Shown here in pieces: positions 1 through 12,600 of a DNA stretch of 64,000 nt. The translations under genes and the position numbers were made by a program. How positions within the stretch are numbered: position 1 is the first letter of the stretch; every line of letters starts with the position of its first letter. The DNA is from Peronospora farinosa (Eukaryota; Oomycota; Peronosporomycetes; Peronosporales; Peronosporaceae), in NCBI GenBank assembly GCA_947646735.1, contig CANTFK010000222.1, positions 1 to 64,000 of the forward strand, read 5' to 3'. A model generated the notes under the pieces. That model worked only from the letters and a program-made list of their open reading frames with translations, made no database searches and was not told where the DNA came from.

Positions 1-80
1 CCCTGCATTGAAGGCAGTGCAGCACGATAGATATATGCTTAAGCGCGCTTCGTCTCATGTTGTCGAGGGGGAGTGTTGTA

Positions 81-97
81 AAGTGCAAGTTGCACTT
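81..97. other. 17-bp palindrome in each satellite unit
   Basis: AAGTGCAAGTTGCACTT, 8-bp arms around a single G. It recurs once per unit; a subset of units has TTGCGCTT in the right arm, which breaks one pair. Confidence 0.75.
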
Positions 98-239
98 GTT
101 ATTGACTCCAGAGCTTCAACCTACGCTAAGATATATGGAATGTGGTAGAGGCTTCTAGTTTCTTCTATGGATGCGATAGATCTTAAATAGGAAGATGATC
201 GGGTGGTTCTCACTTGTAAATTGGCAAAGCCACTGACGA

Positions 240-255
240 GGCCCCGATGGGGGCC
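240..255. other. Satellite hairpin 1 (first occurrence)
   Basis: GGCCCC, loop GATG, GGGGCC: a 6-bp inverted repeat repeated once per unit. In units with the type-B second hairpin the right arm ends GGGGCG, leaving a 5-bp stem. A few units weaken it (ggctcc near 6421 and 20260, gggagcc near 18729). It lies 3 bases before hairpin 2. Confidence 0.7.
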
Positions 256-258
256 AAA

Positions 259-275
259 ACGCGTCTGTCACGCGT
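259..275. other. Satellite hairpin 2, type A (ACGCGT/ACGCGT)
   Basis: ACGCGT, loop CTGTC, ACGCGT; repeated in every type-A unit. A variant loop CGGCC is seen near 7980. Each arm is itself a palindrome. The alternative type B is given at 15660. Confidence 0.75.
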
Positions 276-360
276 CATTATACACGTCATTTATGTTAGC
301 CTTATTCTTACTCTCTAACAGGTTATGAGCTCAAACGGCTTGATTTGGTAACTGCGTTGT

Positions 361-609
361 ATGCTGGGATGTGCGCCAGGGCTGATCGTGCATGATATTC
401 CGAAAGGTATCTTAGAGTATGATAAATTGAATCGCATGAACGCACGGCGACACGCAGCTGCTATTTACGTTCGCGAATGGGACTACCAAGCTCTGCAACA
501 GAAAGAGGAGTCAAGTGAAGTGGTGACTGATGTGTTAGTGGTCAAGAGGAAGGGAGAGCTACGAACAAGCTCAACGGCGACTGCAAGATGTCAAGACGTG
601 ACATGGTGA
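361..609 (+). pseudogene. Second recurrent satellite ORF (first copy)
   Basis: An 82-codon frame, MLGCAPGLIVHDI to CQDVTW, found in most units (often opening later at VHDI). It contains REWDYQALQQKEESSEVV, mildly charged and helix-prone. Units 25 and 30 have a TAA inside it (tttaagttcgcg), and units 33, 36 and 38 carry a 1-base deletion at 'cagaaaggga'. These breaks argue against a maintained gene. Its residue 23 is the variable triplet described in the findings. No family recognised. Confidence 0.35.
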
Positions 610-3600
610 TGGGCAATGGGGGAGCCAGGATACCTGCGCAGGTGGCAAGCTCCAAAAGTAACTTTGGTGATGCTATGCGTAGCGGTCACAAAGGAGGGGT
701 AGCCGGGATACCTGACAAGAGAGGCAGCACAGACGCTGGCCGAAGCACAGGTGGCAAACCTCAAGGAAAGCCCTGCATTGAAGGCAGTGCAGCACGAAAG
801 ATACATGCTTAAGCGCGCTTCGTCTCATGTTGTCGAGGGGGAGTGTTGTAAAGTGCAAGTTGCACTTGGTATTGACTCCAGAGCTTCAACCTACGCTAAG
901 ATATATGGAATGTGGTAGAGGCTTCTAGTTTCTTCTATGGATGCGATAGATCTTAAATAGGAAGATGATCGGGTGGTTCTCACTTGTAAATTGGCAAAGC
1001 CACTGACGAGGCCCCGATGGGGGCCAAAACGCGTCTGTCACGCGTCATTATACACGTCATTTATGTTAGCCTTATTCTTACTCTCTAACAGGTTATGAGC
1101 TCAAACGGCTTGATTTAGTAACTGCGTTGTACGCTGGGATGTGCGCCAGGGCTGATCGTGCATGATATTCCGAAAGGTATCTTCGAGTATGATAAAGTGA
1201 ATCGCATGAACGCACGGCGACACGCAGCTGCTATTTACGTTCGCGAATGGGACTACCAAGCTCTGCAACAGAAAGGGGAGTCAAGTGAAGTGGTGACTGA
1301 TGTGTTAGTGGTCAAGAGGAAGGGAGAGCTACGGACAAGCTCAACGGCGACTGCAAGATGTCAAGACGTGACATGGTGATGGGCAATGGGGGAGCCAGGA
1401 TACCTGCGCAGGTGGCAAGCTCCAAAAGTAACTTTGGTGATGCTATGCGTAGCGGTCACAAAGGAGGGGTAGCCGGGATACCTGACAAGAGAGGCAGCAC
1501 AGACGCTGGCCGGAGCACAGGTGGCAAACCTCAAGGAAAGCCCTGCATTGAAGGCAGTGCAGCACGAAAGATACATGCTTAAGCGCGCTTCGTCTCATGT
1601 TGTCGAGGGGGAGTGTTGTAAAGTGCAAGTTGCACTTGTTATTGACTCCAGAGCTTCAACCTACGCTAAGATATATGGAATGTGGTAGAGGCTTCTAGTT
1701 TCTTCTATGGATGCGATAGATCTTAAATAGGAAGATGATCGGGTGGTTCTCACTTGTAAGTTGGCAAAGCCACTGACGAGGCCCCGATGGGGGCCAAAAC
1801 GCGTCTGTCACGCGTCATTATACACGTCATTTATGTTAGCCTTATTCTTACTCTCTAACAGGTTATGAGCTCAAACGGCTTGATTTAGTAACTGCGTTGT
1901 ATGCTGGGATGTGCGCCAGGGCTGATCGTGCATGATATTGCGAAAGGTATCTTCGAGTATGATAAAGTGAATCGCATGAACGCACGGCGACACGCAGCTG
2001 CTATTTACGTTCGCGAATGGGACTACCAAGCTCTGCAACAGAAAGGGGAGTCAAGTGAAGTGGTGACTGATGTGTTAGTGGTCAAGAGGAAGGGAGAGCT
2101 ACGGACAAGCTCAACGGCGACTGCAAGATGTCAAGACGTGACATGGTGATGGGCAATGGGGGAGCCAGGATACCTGCGCAGGTGGCAAGCTCCAAAAGTA
2201 ACTTTGGTGATGCTATGCGTAGCGGTCACAAAGGAGGGGTAGCCGGGATACCTGACAAGAGAGGCAGCACAGACGCTGGCCAGAGCACAGGTGGCAAACC
2301 TCAAGGAAAGCCCTGCATTGAAGGCAGTGCAGCACGAAAGATACATGCTTAAGCGCGCTTCGTCTCATGTTGTCGAGGGGGAGCGTTGTAAAGTGCAAGT
2401 TGCACTTGGTATTGACTCCAGAGCTTCAACCTACGCTAAGATATATGGAATGTGGTAGAGGCTTCTAGTTTCTTCTATGGATGTGATAGATCTTAAATAG
2501 GAAGATGATCGGGTGGTTCTCACTTGTAAGTTGACAAAGCCACTGACGAGGCCCCGATGGGGGCCAAAACGCGTCTGTCACGCGTCATTATACACGTCAT
2601 TTATGTTAGCCTTATTCTTACTCTCTAACAGGTTATGAGCTCAAACGGCTTGATTTAGTAACTGCGTTGTATGCTGGGATGTGCGCCAGGGCTGATCGTG
2701 CATGATATTGCGAAAGGTATCGTCGAGTATGATAAATGGAATCGCATGAACGCACGGCGACACGCAGCTGCTATTTACGTTCGCGAATGGGACTACCAAG
2801 CTCTGCAACAGAAAGAGGAGTCAAGTGAAGTGGTGACTGATGTGTTAGTGGTCAAGAGGAAGGGAGAGCTACGAACAAGCTCAACGGAGACTGCAAGATG
2901 TCAAGACGTGACATGGTGATGGGTAATGGGTATGGGGGAGCCAGGGATACCTGCGCAGGTGGCAAGCTCCAAAAGTAACTTTGGTGATGCTATGCGTAGC
3001 AGTCACAAAGAAGGGGTAGCCGGGATACCTGACAAGAGAGGCAGCACAGACGCTGGCCAGAGCACAGGTGGCAAACCTCAAGGAAAGCCCTGCATTGAAG
3101 GCAGTGCAGCACGAAAGATACATGCTTAAGCGCGCTTCGTCTCATGTTGTCGAGGGGGAGCGTTGTAAAGTGCAAGTTGCACTTGGTATTGACTCCAGAG
3201 CTTCAACCTACGCTAAGATATATGGAATGTGGTAGAGGCTTCTAGTTTCTTCTATGGATGTGATAGATCTTAAATAGGAAGATGATCGGGTGGTTCTCAC
3301 TTGTAAGTTGACAAAGCCACTGACGAGGCCCCGATGGGGGCCAAAACGCGTCTGTCACGCGTCATTATACACGTCATTTATGTTAGCCTTATTCTTACTC
3401 TCTAACAGGTTATGAGCTCAAACGGCTTGATTTAGTAACTGCGTTGTATGCTGGGATGTGCGCCAGGGCTGATCGTGCATGATATTGCGAAAGGTATCGT
3501 CGAGTATGATAAATTGAATCGCATGAACGCACGGCGACACGCAGCTGCTATTTACGTTCGCGAATGGGACTACCAAGCTCTGCAACAGAAAGAGGAGTCA

Positions 3601-6600
3601 AGTGAAGTGGTGACTGATGTGTTAGTGGTCAAGAGGAAGGGAGAGCTACGAACAAGCTCAACGGAGACTGCAAGATGTCAAGACGTAACATGGTGATGGG
3701 TAATGGGTATGGGGGAGCCAGGGATACCTGCGCAGGTGGCAAGATCCAAAAGTAACTTTGGTGATGCTATGCGTAGCAGTCACAAAGGAGGGGTAGCCGG
3801 GATACCTGACAAGAGAGGCAGCACAGACGCTGGCCAGAGCACAGGTGGCAAACCTCAAGGAAAGCCCTGCATTGAAGGCAGTGCAGCACGAAAGATACAT
3901 GCTTAAGCGCGCTTCGTCTCATGTTGTCGAGGGGGAGCGTTGTAAAGTGCAAGTTGCACTTGGTATTGACTCCAGAGCTTCAACCTACGCTAAGATATAT
4001 GGAATGTGGTAGAGGCTTCTAGTTTCTTCTATGGATGTGATAGATCTTAAATAGGAAGATGATCGGGTGGTTCTCACTTGTAAGTTGACAAAGCCACTGA
4101 CGAGGCCCCGATGGGGGCCAAAACGCGTCTGTCACGCGTCATTATACACGTCATTTATGTTAGCCTTATTCTTACTCTCTAACAGGTTATGAGCTCAAAC
4201 GGCTTGATTTAGTAACTGCGTTGTATGCTGGGATGTGCGCCAGGGCTGATCGTGCATGACATCGCGAAAGGTATCGTCGGGTATGATAAATGGAATCGCA
4301 TGAACGCACGGCGACACGCAGCTGCTATTTACGTTCGCGAATGGGACTACCAAGCTCTGCAACAGAAAGAGGAGTCAAGTGAAGTGGTGACTGATGTGTT
4401 AGTGGCCAAGAGGAAGGGAGAGCTACGAACAAGCTCAACGGCGACTGCAAGATGTCAAGACGTGACATGGTGATGGGCAATGGGGGAGCCAGGATACCTG
4501 CGCAGGTGGCAAGCTCCAAAAGTAACTTTGGTGATGCTATGCGTAGCGGTCACAAAGGAGGGGTAGCCGGGATACCTGACAAGAGAGGCAGCACAGACGC
4601 TGGCCAGAGCACAGGTGGCAAACCTCAAGGAAAGCCCTGCATTGAAGGCAGTGCAGCACGAAAGATACATGCTTAAGCGCGCTTCGTCTCATGTTGTCGA
4701 GGGGGAGCGTTGTAAAGTGCAAGTTGCACTTGGTATTGACTCCAGAGCTTCAACCTACGCTAAGATATATGGAATGTGGTAGAGGCTTCTAGTTTCTTCT
4801 ATGGATGTGATAGATCTTAAATAGGAAGATGATCGGGTGGTTCTCACTTGTAAGTTGACAAAGCCACTGACGAGGCCCCGATGGGGGCCAAAACGCGTCT
4901 GTCACGCGTCATTATACACGTCATTTATGTTAGCTTTATTCTTACTCTCTAACAGGTTATGAGCTCAAACGACTTGATTCAGTAACTGCGTTGTATGCTG
5001 GGATGTGCGCCAGGGCTGATCGTGCATGATATTGCGAAAGGTATCGTCGAGTATGATAAATGGAATCGCATGAACGCACGGCGACACGCAGCTGCTATTT
5101 ACGTTCGCGAATGGGACTACCAAGCTTTGCAACAGAAAGAGGAGTCAAGTGAAGTGGTGACTGATGTGTTAGTGGTCAAGAGGAAGGGAGAGCTACGAAC
5201 AAGCTCAACGGAGACTGCAAGATGTCAAGACGTAACATGGTGATGGGTAATGGGTATGGGGGAGCCAGGGATACCTGCGCAGGTGGCAAGATCCAAAAGT
5301 AACTTTGGTGGTGCTATGCGTAGCAGTCACAAAGAAGGGGTAGCCGGGATACCTGACAAGAGAGGCAGCACAGACGCTGGCCAGAGCACAGGTGGCAAAC
5401 CTCAAGGAAAGCCCTGCATTGAAGGCAGTGCAGCACGAAAGATACATGCTTAAGCGCGCTTCGTCTCATGTTGTCGAGGGGGAGCGTTGTAAAGTGCAAG
5501 TTGCACTTGTTATTGACTCCAGAGCTTCAACCTACGCTAAGATATATGGAATGTGGTAGAGGCTTCTAGTTTCTTCTATGGATGCGATAGATCTTAAATA
5601 GGAAGATGATCGGGTGGTTCTCACTTGTAAGTTGGCAAAGCCACTGACGAGGCCCCGATGGGGGCCAAAACGCGTCTGTCACGCGTCATTATACACGTCA
5701 TTTATGTTAGCTTTATTCTTACTCTCTAACAGGTTATGAGCTCAAACGGCTTGATTTGGTAACTGCGTTGTATGCTGGGATGTGCGCCAGGGCTGATCGT
5801 GCATGACATCGCGAAAGGTATCTTCGAGTATGATAAATTCAATCGCATGAACGCACGGCGACACGCAGCTGCTATTTACGTTCGCGAATGGGACTACCAA
5901 GCTCTGCAACAGAAAGGGGAGTCAAGTGAAGTGGTGACTGATGTGTTAGTGGCCAAGAGGAAGGGAGAGCTACAAACAAGCTCAACGGAGACTGCAAGAT
6001 GTCAAGACGTGACATGGTGATGGGCAATGGGGGAGCCAGGATACCTGCGCAGGTGGCAAGCTCCAAAAGTAGCTTTGGTGATGCTATGCGTAGCGGTCAC
6101 AAAGGAGGGGTAGCCGGGATACCTGACAAGAGAGGCAGCACAGACGCTGGCCGGAGCACAGGTGGCAAACCTCAAGGAAAGCCCTGCATTGAAGGCAGTG
6201 CAGCACGAAAGATACATGCTTAAGCGCGCTTCGTCTCATGTTGTCGAGGGGGAGTGTTGTAAAGTGCAAGTTGCACTTGTTATTGACTCCAGAGCTTCAA
6301 CCTACGCTAAGATATATGGAATGTGGTAGAGGCTTCTAGTTTCTTCTATGGATGCGATAGATCTCAAATAGGAAGATGATCGGGTGGGTCTCACTTGTAA
6401 GTTGACAAAGCCACTGACGAGGCTCCGATGGGGGCCAAAACGCGTCTGTCACGCGTCATTATACACGTCATTTATGTTAGCCTTATTCTTACTCTCTAAC
6501 AGGTTATGAGCTCAAACGGCTTGATTTAGTAACTGCGTTGTATGCTGGGATGTGCGCCAGGGCTGATCGTGCATGATATTGCGAAAGGTATCTTCGAGTA

Positions 6601-9600
6601 TGATAAATGGAATCGCATGAACGCACGGCGACACGCAGCTGCTATTTACGTTCGCGAATGGGACTACCAAGCTCTGCAACAGAAAGAGGAGTCAAGTGAA
6701 GTGGTGACTGATGTGTTAGTGGTCAAGAGGAAGGGAGAGCTACGGACAAGCTCAACGGCGACTGCAAGATGTCAAGACGTGACATGGTGATGGGCAATGG
6801 GGGAGCCAGGATACCTGCGCAGGTGGCAAGCTCCAAAAGTAACTTTGGTGATGCTATGCGTAGCGGTCACAAAGGAGGGGTAGCCGGGATACCTGACAAG
6901 AGAAGCAGCACAGACGCTGGCCGGAGCACAGGTGGCAAACCTCAAGGAAAGCCCTGCATTGAAGGCAGTGCAGCACGAAAGATACATGCTTAAGCGCGCT
7001 TCGTCTCATGTTGTCGAGGGGGAGTGTTGTAAAGTGCAAGTTGCATTTGTTATTGACTCCAGAGCTTCAACCTACGCTAAGATATATGGAATGTGGTAGA
7101 GGCTTCTAGTTTCTTCTATGGATGCGATAGATCTTAAATAGGAAGATGATCGGGTGGTTCTCACTTGTAAGTTGGCAAAGCCACTGACGAGGCCCCGATG
7201 GGGGCCAAAACGCGTCTGTCACGCGTCATTATACACGTCATTTATGTTAGCTTTATTCTTACTCTCTAACAGGTTATGACCTCAAACGGCTTGATTTGGT
7301 AACGGCGTTGTATGCTGGGATGTGCGCCAGGGCTGATCGTGCATGATATTGCGAAAGGTATCTTCGAGTATGATAAATGGAATCGCATGAACGCACGGCG
7401 ACACGCAGCTGCTATTTACGTTCGCGAATGGGACTACCAAGCTCTGCAACAGAAAGGGGAGTCAAGTGAAGTGGTGACTGATGTGTTAGTGGTCAAGAGG
7501 AAGGGAGAGCTACGGACAAGCTCAACGGCGACTGCAAGATGTCAAGACGTGACATGGTGATGGGTAATGGGGGAGCCAGGATACCTGCGCAGGTGGCAAG
7601 CTCCAAAAGTAACTTTGGTGATGCTATGCGTAGCAGTCACAAAGGAGGGGTAGCCGGGATACCTGACAAGAGAGGCAGCACAGACGCTGGCCGGAGCACA
7701 GGTGGCAAACCTCAAGGAAAGCCCTGCATTGAAGGCAGTGCAGCACGAAAGATACATGCTTAAGCGCGCTTCGTCTCATGTTGTCGAGGGGGAGTGTTGT
7801 AAAGTGCAAGTTGCGCTTGGTATTGACTCCAGAGCTTCAACCTACGCTAGGATATATGGATTGTGGTAGAGGCTTCTAGTTTCTTCTATGGATGCGATAG
7901 ATCTTAAATAGGAAGATGATCGGGTGGTTCTCACTTGTAAGTTGGCGAAGCCACTGACGAGGCCCCGATGGGGGCGAAAACGCGTCGGCCACGCGTCATT
8001 ATACACGTCATTTATGTTAGCGTTATTCTTACTCTCTAACAGGGTATGAGCTCAAACGGCTTGATTTGGTAACTGCAATGTACGCTGGGATGTGCGCCAG
8101 GGCTGATGGTGCATGATATTGCGAAAGGTATCTTCGAGTATGATAAATGGAATCGCATGAACGCACGGCGACACGCAGCTGCTATTTACGTTCGCGAATG
8201 GGACTACCAAGCTCTGCAACAGAAAGAGGAGTCAAGTGAAGTAGTGACTGATGTGTTAGTGGTCAAGAGGAAGGGAGAGCTACGAACAAGCTCAACGGAG
8301 ACTGCAAGATGTCAAGACGTGACATGGTGATGGGCAATGGGGGAGCCAGGATACCTGCGCAGGTGGCAAGCTCCAAAAGTAACTTTGGTGATGCTATGCG
8401 TAGCGAACACAAAGGAGGGGTAGCCGGGATACCTGACAAGAGAAGCAGCACAGACGCTGGCCGGAGCACAGGTGGCAAACCGCAAGGAAAGCCCTGCATT
8501 GAAGGCAGTGCAGCACGAAAGATACATGCTTAAGCGCGCTTCGTCTCATGTTGTCGAGGGGGAGTGTTGTAAAGTGCAAGTTGCGCTTGGTATTGACTCC
8601 AGAGCTTCAACCTACGCTAAGATATATGGAATGTGGTAGAGGCTTCTAGTTTCTTCTATGGATGTGATAGATCTTAAATAGGAAGATGATCGGGTGGTTC
8701 TCACTTGTAAGTTGGCAAAGCCACTGACGAGGCCCCGATGGGGGCCAAAACGCGTCTGTCACGCGTTGTTATACATGTCATTTATGTTAGCTTTATTCTT
8801 AATCTCTAACAGGTTATGTACTCAAACGGCTTGATTTGGTAACGGCGTTGTACGCTGGGATGTGCGCCAGGGCTGATCGTGCATAATATTGCGAAAGGTA
8901 TCTTCGAGTATGATAAATTGAATCGCATGAACGCACGGCGACACGCAGCTGCTATTTACGTTCGCGAATGGGACTACCAAGCTCTGCAACAGAAAGGGGA
9001 GTCAAGTGAAGTGGTGACTGATGTGTTAGTGGTCAAGAGGAAGGGAGAGCTACGGACAAGCTCAACGGCGACTGCAAGATTTAAAGACGTGACATGGTGA
9101 TGAGCAATGGGGGAGCCAGGATACCTGCGCAGGTGGCAAGCTCCAAAAGTAACTTTGGTGATGCTATGCGTAGCGGTCACAAAGGAGGGATAGCCGGGAT
9201 ACCTGACAAGAGAAGCAGCACAGACGCTGGCCGGAGCACAGGTGGCAAACCTCAAGGAAAGCCCTGCATTGAAGGCAGTGCAGCACGAAAGATACATGCT
9301 TAAGCGCGCTTCGTCTCATGTTGTCGAGGGGGAGTGTTGTAAAGTGCAAGTTGCACTTGTTATTGACTCCAGAGCTTCAACCTACGCTAAGATATATGGA
9401 ATGTGGTAGAGGCTTCTAGTTTCTTCTATGGATGTGATAGATCTTAAATAGGAAGATGATCGGGTGGTTCTCACTTGTAAGTTGGCAAAGCCACTGACGA
9501 GGCCCCGATGGGGGCCAAAACGCGTCTGTCACGCGTCATTATACACGTCATTTATGTTAGCCTTATTCTTACTCTCTAACAGGTTATGAGCTCAAACGGC

Positions 9601-12600
9601 TTGATTTAGTAACTGCGTTGTACGCTGGGATGTGCGCCAGGGCTGATCGTGCATGATATTGCGAAAGGTATCTTCGAGTATGATAAAGTGAATCGCATGA
9701 ACGCACGGCGACACGCAGCTGCTATTTACGTTCGCGAATGGGACTACCAAGCTCTGCAACAGAAAGGGGAGTCAAGTGAAGTGGTGACTGATGTGTTAGT
9801 GGTCAAGAGGAAGGGAGAGCTACGGACAAGCTCAACGGCGACTGCAAGATGTCAAGACGTGACATGGTGATGGGCAATGGGGGAGCCAGGGATACCTGCG
9901 CAGGTGGCAAGCTCCAAAAGTAGCTTTGGTGATGCTATGCGTAGCGGTCAAAAAGGAGGGGTAGCCGGGATACCTGACAAGAGAGGCAGCACAGACGCTG
10001 GCCGGAGCACAGGTGGCAAACCTCAAGGAAAGCCCTGCATTGAAGGCAGTGCAGCACGAAAGATACATGCTTAAGCGCGCTTCGTCTCATGTTGTCGAGG
10101 GGGAGTGTTGTAAAGTGCAAGTTGCACTTGTTATTGACTCCAGAGCTTCAACCTACGCTAGGATATATGGAATGTGGTAGAGGCTTCTAGTTTCTTCTAT
10201 GGATGCGATAGATCTTAAATAGGAAGATGATCGGGTGGTTCTCACTTGTAAGTTGGCAAAGCCACTGACGAGGCCCCGATGGGGGCCAAAACGCGTCTGT
10301 CACGCGTCATTATACACGTCATTTATGTTAGCTTTATTCTTACTCTCTAACAGGTTATGTGCTCAAACGGCTTGATTTGGTAACTGCGTTGTACGCTGGG
10401 ATGTGCGCCAGGGCTGATCGTGCATGATATTGCGAAAGGTATCTTCGAGTATGATAAAGTGAATCGCATGAACGCACGGCGACACGCAGCTGCTATTTAC
10501 GTTCGCGAATGGGACTACCAAGCTCTGCAACAGAAAGAGGAGTCAAGTGAAGTGGTGACTGATGTGTTAGTGGTCAAGAGGAAGGGAGAGCTACGGACAA
10601 GCTCAACGGCGACTGCAAGATGTCAAGACGTGACATGGTGATGGGCAATGGGGGAGCCAGGATACCTGCGCAGGTGGCAAGCTCCAAAAGTAACTTTGGT
10701 GATGCTATGCGTAGCGGTCACAAAGGAGGGGTAGCCGGGATACCTGACAAGAGAGGCAGCACAGACGCTGGCCGGAGCACAGGTGGCAAACCTCAAGGAA
10801 AGCCCTGCATTGAAGACAGTGCAGCACGAAAGATACATGCTTAAGCGCGCTTCGTCTCATGTTGTCGAGGGGGAGTGTTGTAAAGTGCAAGTTGCACTTG
10901 GTATTGACTCCAGAGCTTCAACCTACGCTAAGATATATGGAATGTGGTAGAGGCTTCTAGTTTCTTCTATGGATGCGATAGATCTTAAATAGGAAGATGA
11001 TCGGGTGGTTCTCACTTGTAAGTTGGCAAAGCCACTGACGAGGCCCCGATGGGGGCCAAAACGCGTCTGTCACGCGTCATTATACACGTCATTTATGTTA
11101 GCCTTATTCTTACTCTCTAACAGGTTATGAGCTCAAACGGCTTGATTTAGTAACTGCGTTGTACGCTGGGATGTGCGCCAGGGCTGATCGTGCATGATAT
11201 TGCGAAAGGTATCTTCGAGTATGATAAAGTGAATCGCATGAACGCACGGCGACACGCAGCTGCTATTTACGTTCGCGAATGGGACTACCAAGCTCTGCAA
11301 CAGAAAGGGGAGTCAAGTGAAGTGGTGACTGATGTGTTAGTGGTCAAGAGGAAGGGAGAGCTACGGACAAGCTCAACGGCGACTGCAAGATGTCAAGACG
11401 TGACATGGTGATGGGCAATGGGGGAGCCAGGATACCTGCGCAGGTGGCAAGCTCCAAAAGTAACTTTGGTGATGCTATGCGTAGCGGTCACAAAGGAGGG
11501 GTAGCCGGGATACCTGACAAGAGAGGCAGCACAGACGCTGGCCGGAGCACAGGTGGCAAACCTCAAGGAAAGCCCTGCATTGAAGGCAGTGCAGCACGAA
11601 AGATACATGCTTAAGCGCGCTTCGTCTCATGTTGTCGAGGGGGAGTGTTGTAAAGTGCAAGTTGCACTTGGTATTGACTCCAGAGCTTCAACCTACGCTA
11701 GGATATATGGAATGTGGTAGAGGCTTCTAGTTTCTTCTATGGATGTGATAGATCTTAAATAGGAAGATGATCGGGTGGTTCTCACTTGTAAGTTGGCAAA
11801 GCCACTGACGAGGCCCCGATGGGGGCCAAAACGCGTCTGTCACGCGTCATTATACACGTCATTTATGTTAGCCTTATTCTTACTCTCTAACAGGTTATGA
11901 GCTCAAACGGCTTGATTTGGTAACTGCGTTGTACGCTGGGATGTGCGCCAGGGCTGATCGTGCATGATATTGCGAAAGGTATCTTCGAGTATGATAAAGT
12001 GAATCGCATGAACGCACGGCGACACGCAGCTGCTATTTACGTTCGCGAATGGGACTACCAAGCTCTGCAACAGAAAGGGGAGTCAAGTGAAGTGGTGACT
12101 GATGTGTTAGTGGTCAAGAGGAAGGGAGAGCTACGGACAAGCTCAACGGCGACTGCAAGATGTCAAGACGTGACATGGTGATGGGCAATGGGGGAGCCAG
12201 GATACCTGCGCAGGTGGCAAGCTCCAAAAGTAACTTTGGTGATGCTATGCGTAGCGGTCACAAAGGAGGGGTAGCCGGGATACCTGACAAGAGAGGCAGC
12301 ACAGACGCTGGCCGGAGCACAGGTGGCAAACCTCAAGGAAAGCCCTGCATTGAAGGCAGTGCAGCACGAAAGATACATGCTTAAGCGCGCTTCGTCTCAT
12401 GTTGTCGAGGGGGAGTGTTGTAAAGTGCAAGTTGCACTTGGTATTGACTCCAGAGCTTCAACCTACGCTAAGATATATGGAATGTGGTAGAGGCTTCTAG
12501 TTTCTTCTATGGATGCGATAGATCTTAAATAGGAAGATGATCGGGTGGTTCTCACTTGTAAGTTGGCAAAGCCACTGACGAGGCCCCGATGGGGGCCAAA

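Noticed and set aside
1040..1110. Oomycete initiator-like 'gtcatttatgtt' and a splice-acceptor-like 'cttactctctaacag' in each unit
   Set aside because: Single weak matches with no maintained downstream gene; not enough to call a promoter or intron.
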